From assembly GCA_963732365.1 (NCBI GenBank), contig CAVSZC010000004.1, forward strand, positions 124,001 through 188,000: a DNA stretch of 64,000 nucleotides, read 5' to 3'. Positions 1 to 8,872 of this stretch are shown here, piece by piece (the first letter of the stretch is position 1; the number at the start of each line of letters is the position of its first letter). The notes below the pieces were generated by a model. That model had not been told where the DNA came from and searched no databases. It saw only the letters and a list, made by a program, of their open reading frames with translations. The position numbers and the translations under genes are program-made. Origin of the DNA: SR-FBR-E99 sp963732365 (lineage in GTDB: Bacteria; Bacteroidota; Bacteroidia; Bacteroidales; VadinHA17).

Positions 1-1530
1 TTATCGTCTGGGAAGTCCCTATCATACCAGCTGACAGTACAGACCCACCCTCCATGGCAAAAACCACATCACGGTAATAACAGCTGTTTCCCGATACGTA
101 TATCGGGACCCCTCCGGATGTTGTTGTATATACACCCCGCTGGTAACTGAGATATCTACCGTGTGCATAGGGCAAGATATTCGGCCTGTACATAAAGTAA
201 TTATCACTGCTCGTTGAAATACTTATTATGTACGTGCCCCCGCCGCTGACTGCTACCGGGGCAGGAAACGAATATTCCCTCCATCCCTGGTAACCCGAAC
301 TAAAGTTCCATGTATAAGGGCCTGATAATAATGTATATGATGTTCCATTGTAGGACCATAACCTTACCGTATGATCGCCGCCTTCATTCATGTGACTGTA
401 CAACCTGGCTTTTGTGATATAACCGTCTTCCATTACCTGGAATTCACTCCCCAACTCGAAAAACAGGTTGTTCTGTATATAGACAGGTACCTCCGACCTG
501 AACAAAGAGTCTACAGGCAGATAAATACCCAATACTGTTATCATTACAGGTTCACTTGCAACAGGCTCAAGAGCACCACTGCTTACCATGCGCCTGTACC
601 AGGTGCTCGCACTAAGCGCCGGAGGTGAGTATCCCGATGACGTGGCTCCGGCTATATCTGCCCATACAGTCCCGTCACCTGATGCCTGCCACTGGTAACT
701 GTAATCACCAGTGCCTCCTGTCGCCGGTGACAGCTCTGTCAAAGGTTCCGGTGCAGTATTGTAACTTATCGTCTGGGAAGTCCTTATCATACCTGCTGAC
801 AGTACAGACTCACCCTCCATGGCAAAAACCACATCACGGTAATAACAGCTGTTTCCCGATACGTATATCGGGACCCCTCCGGATGCGGTTGTATATACAC
901 CCCGCTGGTAACTGAGATATCTACCGTGTGCATAGGGCAAGATATTCGGCCTGTACATAAAGTAATTATCACTGCTCGTTGAAATACTTATTATGTACGT
1001 GCCCCCGCCGCTGACTGCTACCGGGGCAGGAAACGAATATTCCCTCCATCCCTGGTAACCCGAACTAAAGTTCCATGTATAAGGGCCTGATAATAATGTA
1101 TATGATGTTCCATTGTAGGACCATAACCTTACCGTATGATCGCCGCCTTCATTCATGTGACTGTACAACCTGGCTTTTGTGATATAACCGTCTTCCATTA
1201 CCTGGAATTCACTCCCCAACTCGAAAAACAGGTTGTTCTGTATATAAACAGGTACCTCCGACCTGAACAAAGAGTCTACAGGTAGATAAATACCCAATAC
1301 TGTTATCATTACAGGTTCACTTGCAACAGGCTCAAGAGTACCACTGTTTACCATGCGCCTGTACCAGGTGCTCGCACTAAGCGCCGGAGGTGAGTATCCC
1401 GATGACGTGGCTCCGGCTATATCTGCCCATACTGTCCCGTCACCTGATGCCTGCCACTGGTAACTGTAATCACCAGTGCCTCCTGTTGCCGGTGACAGCT
1501 CTGTCAAAGGTTCCGGTGCAGTATTGTAAC
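1..1530 (-). repeat. Two tandem 765-bp direct repeats (255-aa protein modules)
   Basis: The same sequence restarts at 1, 766 and 1531, an exact period of 765 bp that keeps the reading frame (255 residues). The copies differ at only a few positions, for example near 26, 126, 498 and 561 against their partners 765 bp on. Such low divergence points to recent duplication or gene conversion. The third copy starts at 1531 next to the signal-peptide region and includes only the module's first residues. Confidence 0.93.
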
Positions 1531-1642
1531 TTATCGTCTGGGAAGACCCTATCATACCGGGGTTTAATAGGGTGGACTGAGATATTCCCTCCTGCAGGCT
1601 GCACAGAGAGACTGCGAATATTATTAACCATCTGAACTTCAT
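1..1642 (-). CDS. Secreted repeat protein with Ig-like and DUF4082 modules (3' end cut by window edge)
   Basis: The minus strand is open from an ATG at 1642 to the window edge with no stop, so the C-terminus is missing. The first ~22 residues (MKFRWLIIFAVSLCSLQEG...) form a signal peptide. Each module then has an Ig-like segment (YSYQWQASGDGTVWADIAGA, ending in TWYRRMV) followed by a ~150-residue beta-rich segment with FRSEVPVYI, YITKARLYSH, GWREYSF and PVAVSGGGTYIISI. That second segment resembles DUF4082, a jelly-roll-like domain common in secreted proteins of Bacteroidota and Actinobacteria. Two full modules and the start of a third are visible. The family suggests a surface or secreted carbohydrate-binding or adhesive role; that is inference. 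The gene lies downstream of a polysaccharide-type locus on the same strand, 346 bp from the Wzy-like gene. A T9SS tail would be expected beyond the edge but cannot be seen. Confidence 0.8.
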   Translation of the reverse strand, partial: MKFRWLIIFAVSLCSLQEGISQSTLLNPGMIGSSQTISYNTAPEPLTELSPATGGTGDYSYQWQASGDGTVWADIAGATSSGYSPPALSASTWYRRMVNSGTLEPVASEPVMITVLGIYLPVDSLFRSEVPVYIQNNLFFELGSEFQVMEDGYITKARLYSHMNEGGDHTVRLWSYNGTSYTLLSGPYTWNFSSGYQGWREYSFPAPVAVSGGGTYIISISTSSDNYFMYRPNILPYAHGRYLSYQRGVYTTASGGVPIYVSGNSCYYRDVVFAMEGESVLSAGMIRTSQTISYNTAPEPLTELSPATGGTGDYSYQWQASGDGTVWADIAGATSSGYSPPALSASTWYRRMVSSGALEPVASEPVMITVLGIYLPVDSLFRSEVPVYIQNNLFFELGSEFQVMEDGYITKARLYSHMNEGGDHTVRLWSYNGTSYTLLSGPYTWNFSSGYQGWREYSFPAPVAVSGGGTYIISISTSSDNYFMYRPNILPYAHGRYLSYQRGVYTTTSGGVPIYVSGNSCYYRDVVFAMEGGSVLSAGMIGTSQTI

Positions 1643-1717
1643 AATTTTTAAAATTATTTATGCCGAAATTTAGTGCTTAGAATCAGACTCTAAAAGGATA
1701 ATTTGACGAATGATTAT

Positions 1718-1734
1718 TATGGGAAATTCCCATA
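1718..1734. promoter_or_regulatory. Perfect 17-nt palindrome, candidate operator; otherwise featureless AT-rich gap 1643-1988
   Basis: TATGGGAA and TTCCCATA face each other around one A, a perfect 8-bp inverted repeat. On the minus strand it follows a TA-T(6)-G string (1737-1745) that is close to the Bacteroidota -7 element, so it could be an operator at the promoter of the DUF4082-module gene. No good -33 TTG is visible, so the promoter is uncertain. I see no gene in the rest of the 346-bp gap. Confidence 0.35.
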
Positions 1735-1988
1735 GTCAAAAAATAGGTTGTCTTTACCTAAGAAATTATTAATCTTGTCATCAAAATATTCAACTTGGTC
1801 AAAATTGATTTGAAGAATTTTTCTTAGTTAATATTACACGAACGTAAATCAATATTAAACCAATATTACAATCATATAACTTTTTGATCAATTATACCCC
1901 ACCCAGACCAAGTGAGCTGGCTAATACTATCACCAATGACGGTCTATATTTTTTCTATCATATACGCATCCTGACCAGGCAATTAATC

Positions 1989-3179
1989 CTATGAAACTAA
2001 TCCTGAGGGAGCCAATTTATTATATTCCCTTTCTTCCCTGGCCAGATCAATAAGATATAGGCCAATAGCATGAATACCAAATATTCCGGGAACAAATATC
2101 TCGTCCATCACAATATTTGAAACAAGAAGAAGGTATGCAAAATAGATATTGAGGTAAAAGCTCTCGGGAGGCAATTTCATAAAAATGGCTTTTAAAACCC
2201 ACCACAGTAATCCTATTGTTGCAAAAAGACCTATTACCAGATAAAAGCCCAGTAATCCCAGGTCAACCCAAAAAAATCCATAGGTCCCTACCATGTATCC
2301 CATTTTATTGGCATAAGCGCCATATCCTCCTGGCAATCCGCCTCCAAATATGTAATATGACCAGTTTTCAGGATATTCTTTTGTGAAGTAATTCCATTGC
2401 ATTATCCTTATATATCTTTCACCCTGCTCTTTTTGCATTTCCGTTGTTTCCTGCATCCCCATAATAACCCTTGATGTTTCTTCCATTTGCAGCATGCCAA
2501 CAAACAGTAGAACGGCCAGAATAATCAGAAAATAATTCATTGGCGAGTATTTTACCAGTCTCAGGAATATTATTCCACTTAGTAAAACAGTACCTGCTGC
2601 GAAGGTCCTCGCTCCGCCCCTGATAATAACATACAGGAAAATAGTTGCTAAGATTATATGAAGAATATTTCTCTTGAGAAGGTATCTGTTAAGAAGCAAG
2701 AAGTAGGCCAACCCCAGAAACCCAGCCCCCTGGATCCTCATTCTGACAGTGCCCCTGTCATAGAACATTGTGCCATGAAAAATTCTGTGGGGGAATTGGT
2801 TTAGCTGCATCTGATTAAAAATAACGTACAGAACTGCGAATATTAAAATCAGGTTTTCAAGTGTCTTACGGCTGACTTTGTTCTCATGAAGCCAGAAATA
2901 GAATATGATGAAATAAAAGTATCCAAATGAAAGAGTTGTATCTTTAATCCCCTGACCCTGATTAAAATAGGCTGACAGAATGTTAAATACGATCCCTAAC
3001 AGATACAGAATTATCGCACTTTTAAATCTCTGATTTGGCAGGGATAGCTGGTTAATGGTACTTAATCCCATAATGGACAGGGATACAAGATCAATCAGAT
3101 CTTTAAATCTCCAAAAAAGCAGATATCCCCAGAAGTGGATTGAGAACAGGGTCAATAAAATAAGAAGAAAATTATGCAT
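1989..3179 (-). CDS. Wzy-like O-antigen/polysaccharide polymerase or ligase family membrane protein
   Basis: The product is a 396-residue polytopic protein with about ten to twelve hydrophobic segments, starting with an N-terminal anchor (FLLILLTLFSIHFWGYLLFW). A large hydrophilic loop around residues 235-290 contains QGERYIRIMQWNYF and the Gly-rich FGGGLPGGYG. A long loop near the C-terminal third followed by more membrane spans is typical of the Wzy/WaaL/RfaL superfamily, which polymerises or ligates undecaprenyl-linked glycans at the periplasmic face. The primary sequence of that family is poorly conserved, so the call rests on topology plus context: methyltransferase, deacetylase and beta-helix genes lie upstream on the same strand. 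The ATG at 3177-3179 gives an N-terminal membrane segment at once. It lies 59 bp downstream of the methyltransferase stop and is probably cotranscribed. Confidence 0.6.
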   Translation of the reverse strand: MHNFLLILLTLFSIHFWGYLLFWRFKDLIDLVSLSIMGLSTINQLSLPNQRFKSAIILYLLGIVFNILSAYFNQGQGIKDTTLSFGYFYFIIFYFWLHENKVSRKTLENLILIFAVLYVIFNQMQLNQFPHRIFHGTMFYDRGTVRMRIQGAGFLGLAYFLLLNRYLLKRNILHIILATIFLYVIIRGGARTFAAGTVLLSGIIFLRLVKYSPMNYFLIILAVLLFVGMLQMEETSRVIMGMQETTEMQKEQGERYIRIMQWNYFTKEYPENWSYYIFGGGLPGGYGAYANKMGYMVGTYGFFWVDLGLLGFYLVIGLFATIGLLWWVLKAIFMKLPPESFYLNIYFAYLLLVSNIVMDEIFVPGIFGIHAIGLYLIDLAREEREYNKLAPSGLVS

Positions 3180-3238
3180 CCGTGGTCTGTTATCCCTGCA
3201 TTGTCCTCAAATTCCCAAGTAGCATCACCCTGAATAAT

Positions 3239-4141
3239 TCAAACTTTCTCGCAGTAAATCCTTTGCATATCTCCCATATTAAGGTAAAGAGTAATTCTTT
3301 TGAGATTCAGCTTATCAGAAACCTGCTTAAAGAATTTCTTTTTCCCTGTAATAATACCGAGATTATGAGATAATCTGTCAGCTGATAGGGTTCTTCCTAC
3401 TCTATCATGTCTGATTACCTTGAACCCGCAATCCTCGACAAGCCTTCGTAATGAATCTTTAGTAAAGAAATAGATATGCCCGTTACACCTCATGCTCCTC
3501 TCGCGGTGTCTGAGCAGGCTATAAATAATTGTATCATATGTAGGTGTTTCGAGGATCATGGCGCCACCCTTCTTCAGTACTTCATGTGCTCTTGCAACAA
3601 ACTTTTTGGGGCTGTATACGTGCTCTATTACATGAAATGAAACTATGACGTCCAGACTCTCCGGTTCTATTGCTGCAGTTTCAAATGGGTCGGACAGCAC
3701 TTTCAGCCCAAATTCTCGCTCAGAATATGTCCTTGGCAGAGGGAGGGGCTCAATACCTATAACATCCCAGCCATTATCCCTTGCGCTGTTGAGAAAAACA
3801 CCTGTATAAGATCCTATATCCATTAATGAGCCTCTCGTCCTGCTTTTAATATGATCAAGTACTCTCTGATAGTCTTTCTGTTGTATATACTGCTTTTTAA
3901 GATATTGATTTTTATCAGGAATAAACTCATCAAGCCTCTCCTCAATACTTCCAACTCCATCTTCGGCTGATCCGTCAAGGGATACTTTACCGTCAACCGT
4001 ATCTGTAGATTGAGGATTTGCATAAATTAGACCACATTCTTTGCACTTAACGATTCTGTGTTTTTGTGCCTTCCCTTCAGGAAAGACAATGAAAAAATCA
4101 TTAGCACCGCAATGATCGCATTTTACGTACAAATCATTCAT
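3239..4141 (-). CDS. Class I SAM-dependent methyltransferase with N-terminal zinc ribbon
   Basis: The protein has 300 residues. Residues 8-36 hold two CxxC knuckles (CDHCG and CKECG), a zinc ribbon often fused to sugar or natural-product methyltransferases. The SAM-binding motif I is degenerate but clear (LMDIGSYTGVFLNSA, about residue 101), followed by the acidic strand end VIGIEP and the DVIVSFHVIEHV post-motif typical of Methyltransf_23/UbiE-like enzymes. The last ~90 residues are probably a substrate-binding region. In this context a role in glycan or lipid-linked sugar methylation is likely, though the substrate cannot be read from sequence. It sits between the second beta-helix gene (51 bp upstream) and the Wzy-like gene (59 bp downstream) on the same strand. 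Confidence 0.8.
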   Translation of the reverse strand: MNDLYVKCDHCGANDFFIVFPEGKAQKHRIVKCKECGLIYANPQSTDTVDGKVSLDGSAEDGVGSIEERLDEFIPDKNQYLKKQYIQQKDYQRVLDHIKSRTRGSLMDIGSYTGVFLNSARDNGWDVIGIEPLPLPRTYSEREFGLKVLSDPFETAAIEPESLDVIVSFHVIEHVYSPKKFVARAHEVLKKGGAMILETPTYDTIIYSLLRHRERSMRCNGHIYFFTKDSLRRLVEDCGFKVIRHDRVGRTLSADRLSHNLGIITGKKKFFKQVSDKLNLKRITLYLNMGDMQRIYCEKV

Positions 4142-4192
4142 TTGTTTTCTATGTTATTATTAATTTACAATTATCTGGTAATGCTTCAATCA

Positions 4193-5869
4193 TTATTGAT
4201 TTAATTGTCTCTGCATATCTTTACCTCCTACAAATTGGATAGCCCCCAGATCAGGAGGATCATTCATCGGATTACCAGCGATATCGGTTTTTATCATATT
4301 AATTTTGACACCTGCTCCGATGGCTGGAGAGCCTTCTGACAGGCTTAGATCATCAAATATGCTCACAAATTTTGGATCCTGAGGTCTGGGGGAGTGTTTA
4401 TCAAAATTGGGATTTTTGAATAAATAGAGACCCCAGCTATAATTGGTGTAATTACCATGCAAGCCCCCGGTAAAGAACTTCTTGGGATGCAATTGGTAAT
4501 AGAGATTATAGTCTCTTGCCAAGTACTCAGAGCCTGCATAATACATGAACACACCATAGTCTTCAGTTGCGCTTGTCAGATTAAGATAGAATATATTATT
4601 GCGAAGATCAACCCAGTTTGTTCTGTTGAAGCAGGCTGCCCCGTATGGCGCCCGAATTCCATTTTGGTTAAATCCATAAACTGTATTATTCCAGATATAG
4701 ATGGTGTCACCGCCTTCTATCAGTATATGGCGGGCAGTTGAATTCTTAAAAATGTTACAATAAATAAAGACATTATTTATATAAGCCCCACCTTCCTGGA
4801 CAAAGATCTGGTTTGTTGTGTAATTGTCATTCTGACCCACCACTATCGATGTGTCTTCTTCAATAATATTGTTATAAAAATACACATCACGAAAGATTGT
4901 CCCTGCACAGTGTGGCATGGCCGCAAGATCCAGTGAAGTGGTGTGCTGCCCATCATGGAAATAATTGTTTCTGACAACAATATTATGGTGGTCTATCGCA
5001 GATGCAGTATAAACATTGTATGAAATGCCTCTTCGGCCACAATCATTAATTTCGCAATCTTCCACCAGGAGATCGGAATGGAAGGTTGATATCCCATAAG
5101 CCGCAGGTCCTCCCTTACACCCAATCCAACCGATATGTAATTTTCTGAAGGTTAGTCCTGATGCCACCCGTTCAGGGTAACCTCCATTAAATCCCATTCC
5201 TCTGGAATAGTACAGATCTAACCCGTTAAACTCTATATATTGTGCCGGCGAATTCTCAAGCATCCTTATACAGTAATGACGTTGCGGTACTTCTACTGCC
5301 GTAAACTTAATATTAGGATCACTCAAACAAAAAAGATATACCTTATTATCAATCCAGGTCCAATGTAAATCCTTGGTTAAACCTGTAAATCCCGTATTAA
5401 AAGTTTGGAATATTCCCCATGATACTGAACCATCCGGATTATTGAAAAATATCTCTGATATGTTATAATAGTTATCTCTGGGATTGTTGAAACTTTTTGT
5501 GTTTTTCCATATGTTAGGTACTCCTGAGGGCACCCATCTTCCAGCCCGCTCAGAGCCAAATATTGATGGATTAGATCCACTTCCATATCTTGAATAGACA
5601 ATGCACTTCTTGTTTGTTCCTGAGTTTTTAATTATTAACATATCTCGCCAGATGCCATTTGCCTGAAACAGGACAGAATCTCCGGGAAGATAATTATGAG
5701 AATTTACTTTAGCGATTGTTTTCCATGCCATTACCATGGAAGTACCACTGGAATTATCATTCCCGGTATTACTGACATAATAATTAGCAGCCATTGATAC
5801 CCTCCCTGAAAGTATCAGGAGGATTACTACTACAAACCCTTTGATAAACTTCAACAATACTTGCCTCAT
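4193..5869 (-). CDS. Secreted right-handed parallel beta-helix protein
   Basis: The protein has 558 residues with a signal peptide (about residues 1-27, ending in SGRVSMAA). It starts with YYVSNTGNDNSSGTS..AWKTIAKVN, the usual entry motif of DUF1565/pectate-lyase-like beta-helix proteins, and PGDSVLFQ. The middle is rich in Asn-ladder-type rungs (VRNNYFHDG, FYNNIIEED, YCNIFKNS, IWNNTVYGF), as expected for PbH1 repeats. The end has SPAIGAGVKI and DLGAIQF, which commonly close such helices. These folds occur in polysaccharide lyases, epimerases and glycan-binding surface proteins; I see no assured catalytic triad. It is a paralogue of the next gene upstream (5982-7736), with matching blocks along its whole length. 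It probably modifies or binds the glycan made by the neighbouring enzymes. Confidence 0.8.
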   Translation of the reverse strand: MRQVLLKFIKGFVVVILLILSGRVSMAANYYVSNTGNDNSSGTSMVMAWKTIAKVNSHNYLPGDSVLFQANGIWRDMLIIKNSGTNKKCIVYSRYGSGSNPSIFGSERAGRWVPSGVPNIWKNTKSFNNPRDNYYNISEIFFNNPDGSVSWGIFQTFNTGFTGLTKDLHWTWIDNKVYLFCLSDPNIKFTAVEVPQRHYCIRMLENSPAQYIEFNGLDLYYSRGMGFNGGYPERVASGLTFRKLHIGWIGCKGGPAAYGISTFHSDLLVEDCEINDCGRRGISYNVYTASAIDHHNIVVRNNYFHDGQHTTSLDLAAMPHCAGTIFRDVYFYNNIIEEDTSIVVGQNDNYTTNQIFVQEGGAYINNVFIYCNIFKNSTARHILIEGGDTIYIWNNTVYGFNQNGIRAPYGAACFNRTNWVDLRNNIFYLNLTSATEDYGVFMYYAGSEYLARDYNLYYQLHPKKFFTGGLHGNYTNYSWGLYLFKNPNFDKHSPRPQDPKFVSIFDDLSLSEGSPAIGAGVKINMIKTDIAGNPMNDPPDLGAIQFVGGKDMQRQLNQ

Positions 5870-5981
5870 GACTAGAAATTAAAATTATAATATACTAAAT
5901 GACTACAGTTTATCACGCCAATTCCTCTGGATTTATTAACCTCCCGGAGAAATACTGAAATAAGCAGCTTACTGCCGAACT

Positions 5982-7736
5982 TCATTCCAACAATAGAAAG
6001 AGCTGAGGATTTGAGACCTTTTTATTATACCTATTTAACGGAGATGACGGAGTAGGAACACTGCCAATTTCAAAAGCTCCTATTGAAGGAGAAAGAGTAT
6101 TCCGAGGAAACCCATTTAAATCTGTTGTTACCAGAGCAATTGGTGAACCTGCTCTGCATGCCGGAGAACTTTCAGTTAAATAAAACTGCCCGCTTTGCTC
6201 ATCTTCAAATAAGGGGTCTGAAGGAACCGGGGAATGCTGTTCGAAGGAAGGGTTATCACTTATGTACGCCACCCATTCAATTGTACTCCAGTACCCGATC
6301 GGTAAATCCTGGCTATTATTCAATCTGTGGCATGCAAAATTCCGATTCCCTTTAGGATTTAAACTATAATAGAGATTATAATCCCTATTAATGAACTTCC
6401 CCGGTATATGATACATCATAACACCTTGATTCTCTATGTTGTTGTCAGGCAGATTGTCATAAATAAGATTGTTGCGAAAATCAACATTGAGTGTATGGTT
6501 TAATGCCACATTTGCATAAGGATGATCGATTATACCAGGATTATGCCCTATTATTGTATTATTCCAGATAAATATACTATCGGATCCTTCAATTAAAATA
6601 TTCCTCCCGGTAGCATGAACAAAAAGATTATTGAAAATATAAATATTGTTTAAGTATGCCCCCCCTTCTTGAATAAAAAGCTGATTAGATCTGTGATAAC
6701 CAACTATTGGAATAATATCCGAGTCATCAATGATATTATTATAAAAATATACCTCCCTGATAATTGACCCGATGCATCTGTCCATAGAAGCAAGATCAAG
6801 ACTCGTTGTGTGAAATCCATTATAAAAATAATTATCTCTGATCTTTATATTTTCAATAATCCTGGACAATCTCGAATATAAGTTTAAGGAAATACCCCTC
6901 CTACCACAATCATTTATTTCACATCTTTCAATGATAAGATTGGAATTGGCAGCTTCAATGCCGTACGCATATCCACTCCCTTTTTCACCAATGAAGCCAA
7001 TATGGCAATCACTTACCACCAGATAGTCTATTTGAGAATTCTCATCATAACCTGCCTGCAGTCCAGCAAGTCTTGAATAAAACATATCAATTCCGGAAAT
7101 ATCAATATATTCTTTAGATCTTCTATCATCAATAGATATGCAAAATTTCCTCTGGTTTATTTCAATTGAATTATAAGTAGCCCCAGGATCAGACTCTGAA
7201 TAAACATATACTTTATTGTCATTCCAGGTCCAATCAAATTCCTCTTTTAATCCCGATAAATTCTCATCATAAGGCCTATATCTGCCCCAGGACACATCGG
7301 CCTTCTGCTCAAAAAATATGTTTCCGGCATATTTTCGTAGCAGGAAGGGCCTGGGATTTGTGAAATCACCATTTGTCACCCATATGTTTTTCAATTCTGC
7401 CTGCGCCCAACTTTTAACATTGTCAGATCCAAGAATACGTGGATTTCGCCCCTTGCCATATCTTGAAAAGATCAAGTGTCTACTTTGAGTTCCTGAGTAC
7501 TTAATCAGTAATTGCTCCCGCCATTCACCTTCAGCTTCAAACAAGATTGAATCGCCGGGGTAAAGAGTTCGTGAATTGACCTTTGATACTGTTTTCCAGG
7601 CCTTTGAAGGCGACAACCCATTATTTGAATCTGCACCATTTGGCGATATGTAGTATGTATGGGCTTCGTCTTTATGACACCCTCCGGCAATTATTAACGA
7701 CATAATCGCCTGCAGCACTATAATTCTTCTTATCAT
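5982..7736 (-). CDS. Parallel beta-helix lipoprotein, paralogue of the following gene
   Basis: The protein has 584 residues. The N-terminus MIRRIIVLQAIMSLIIAGGC is a lipoprotein signal, with the lipidated Cys at residue 20. After a short KDE linker comes TYYISPNGADSNNGLSPSKAWKTVSKVNS, then PGDSILFEAEGEW and the same beta-helix rungs as its paralogue (IRDNYFYNG, FYNNIIDDS, IFNNLFVHA, IWNNTIIGH), closing with SPACRAGSPI and SIGAFEIG. A glycan-active or glycan-binding surface lipoprotein is likely, but no active site can be assigned. A consensus promoter ends 8 bp before the start codon, so transcription may begin here as well as at the deacetylase gene. The soluble/lipidated paralogue pair suggests the same activity on two cell-envelope sites. 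Confidence 0.8.
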   Translation of the reverse strand: MIRRIIVLQAIMSLIIAGGCHKDEAHTYYISPNGADSNNGLSPSKAWKTVSKVNSRTLYPGDSILFEAEGEWREQLLIKYSGTQSRHLIFSRYGKGRNPRILGSDNVKSWAQAELKNIWVTNGDFTNPRPFLLRKYAGNIFFEQKADVSWGRYRPYDENLSGLKEEFDWTWNDNKVYVYSESDPGATYNSIEINQRKFCISIDDRRSKEYIDISGIDMFYSRLAGLQAGYDENSQIDYLVVSDCHIGFIGEKGSGYAYGIEAANSNLIIERCEINDCGRRGISLNLYSRLSRIIENIKIRDNYFYNGFHTTSLDLASMDRCIGSIIREVYFYNNIIDDSDIIPIVGYHRSNQLFIQEGGAYLNNIYIFNNLFVHATGRNILIEGSDSIFIWNNTIIGHNPGIIDHPYANVALNHTLNVDFRNNLIYDNLPDNNIENQGVMMYHIPGKFINRDYNLYYSLNPKGNRNFACHRLNNSQDLPIGYWSTIEWVAYISDNPSFEQHSPVPSDPLFEDEQSGQFYLTESSPACRAGSPIALVTTDLNGFPRNTLSPSIGAFEIGSVPTPSSPLNRYNKKVSNPQLFLLLE

Positions 7737-7744
7737 ATATATTT

Positions 7745-7776
7745 CAAAAATATAGGTTATGAAACTGAATCGTCAA
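7745..7776 (-). promoter_or_regulatory. Bacteroidota-type promoter before the beta-helix lipoprotein gene
   Basis: Read on the minus strand, TTG (7774-7776) is followed by 21 nt and then TATTTTTG (7745-7752), which matches the TAnnTTTG -7 consensus exactly. The ATG at 7734-7736 is only 8 nt downstream, so the transcript would be leaderless or nearly so. This placement is known in Bacteroidota, but the start site is inferred. Confidence 0.55.
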
Positions 7777-7788
7777 TTATGTCCGAAT

Positions 7789-8688
7789 TTAATATATCTG
7801 CCTGATTAGCTTATCTCGGATTTCCCTCCATGTTATTAATTGTATGCCATTTTTTTCTATTAAATACCTGCACTCTTCACTTATAAAGAAATCGTATTCA
7901 GCATTTCGCCATTCAGAACCTGAGTTTATTTCGTTACTTGTTATCCTGAGCATCTCATTTGTATTAAAGGCCAGATGAACCAATATGGTATTGAGGCCCG
8001 GTTTCATTGAATCAAGGATTTGCTTATAATAACCTGGGAACCCCCTGGCATAATCAGATGGATCAGCGATATATAATCCAGTGGCAAGGATATCATTACG
8101 CGAATGGTGTAAAAAGCTATATCTATTATATCTCAGCAGAACTGGCAGATTATATTCTCTCCCAGTTTCAATATAAACTCTCCTTATTTTGTCATTGAGA
8201 AATGCCACAAACATATGCGAGTCTATATGGGTAAGATCCAGACCTGAACTTAGTGCCTTATTTATCTGAGCCTTAAATTCCCTCCTGACATCTTCAATCT
8301 TCATTGATCCAGCAAGATCTGTCTTTCTGCAATGAAAATAACCATTGATATCAACCAGGCTCCTGACCTCTTCGGCAGGCAGCACTGGTTTCCATTTATA
8401 ATTGATCCATTCACTTGTAAGGGTCAGATGAATGCCAAAGTCAATTTCAGGATTCTCAATTGCATATTTTATCACTCCTTCGAAACCCGGACATGTTACC
8501 ATTACACTGCCAGAGTTAACCATTCCAATCTGCATAGCGGAGATGCTTGCTTCATTCTCAGAATCGGATAGCCCTAAATCGTCTGCATGTATAATTAATA
8601 ACTTCTGATCTTCTGAGTACCCGAGACGGTTTAATAAATTTCTTGTGTAAAATTTTGAAATATAATTCTTTAAGTTTTTGCTAATCAT
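7789..8688 (-). CDS. ChbG/HpnK-family (YdjC-like) carbohydrate deacetylase
   Basis: The 299-residue protein carries the YdjC hallmarks: LLIIHADDLGLSDSENEA near residue 30 (the metal-binding DD pair), FGIHLTLTSEW near residue 80 (metal-binding His), LTHIDSHMFVA near residue 148 (HxxxH-like metal site), and TILVHLAFNTNEM toward the C-terminus. This family removes N-acetyl groups from oligosaccharides such as chitobiose, or from hopanoid or glycolipid sugars, using a divalent metal. There is no signal peptide, so it acts in the cytoplasm. It is the first gene of the minus-strand glycan locus, with the lipoprotein beta-helix gene 52 bp downstream, and probably tailors a glycan precursor. The exact substrate is unknown. 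Confidence 0.82.
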   Translation of the reverse strand: MISKNLKNYISKFYTRNLLNRLGYSEDQKLLIIHADDLGLSDSENEASISAMQIGMVNSGSVMVTCPGFEGVIKYAIENPEIDFGIHLTLTSEWINYKWKPVLPAEEVRSLVDINGYFHCRKTDLAGSMKIEDVRREFKAQINKALSSGLDLTHIDSHMFVAFLNDKIRRVYIETGREYNLPVLLRYNRYSFLHHSRNDILATGLYIADPSDYARGFPGYYKQILDSMKPGLNTILVHLAFNTNEMLRITSNEINSGSEWRNAEYDFFISEECRYLIEKNGIQLITWREIRDKLIRQIY

Positions 8689-8872
8689 GATCCAATCTGA
8701 TTAAATTATTCCTGTTTTCAATCCAAGTTCCTGATAACATTGTCTTCAATTATTTTTAACATAAAATTCTTACAATTTCTGAATACTTATTTTGTACTTT
8801 TCAGAGTATTTCTAGAATGTAAGTAATCAATCTTTAAAGCATGTCTAACTGAATCTTAACTCTTGACCAAAA

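Noticed and set aside
371..1635. Plus-strand and short minus-strand frames in the first 1.6 kb
   Set aside because: They repeat every 765 bp and lie against the long minus-strand frame that starts at 1642 and has a signal peptide and recognisable domains.
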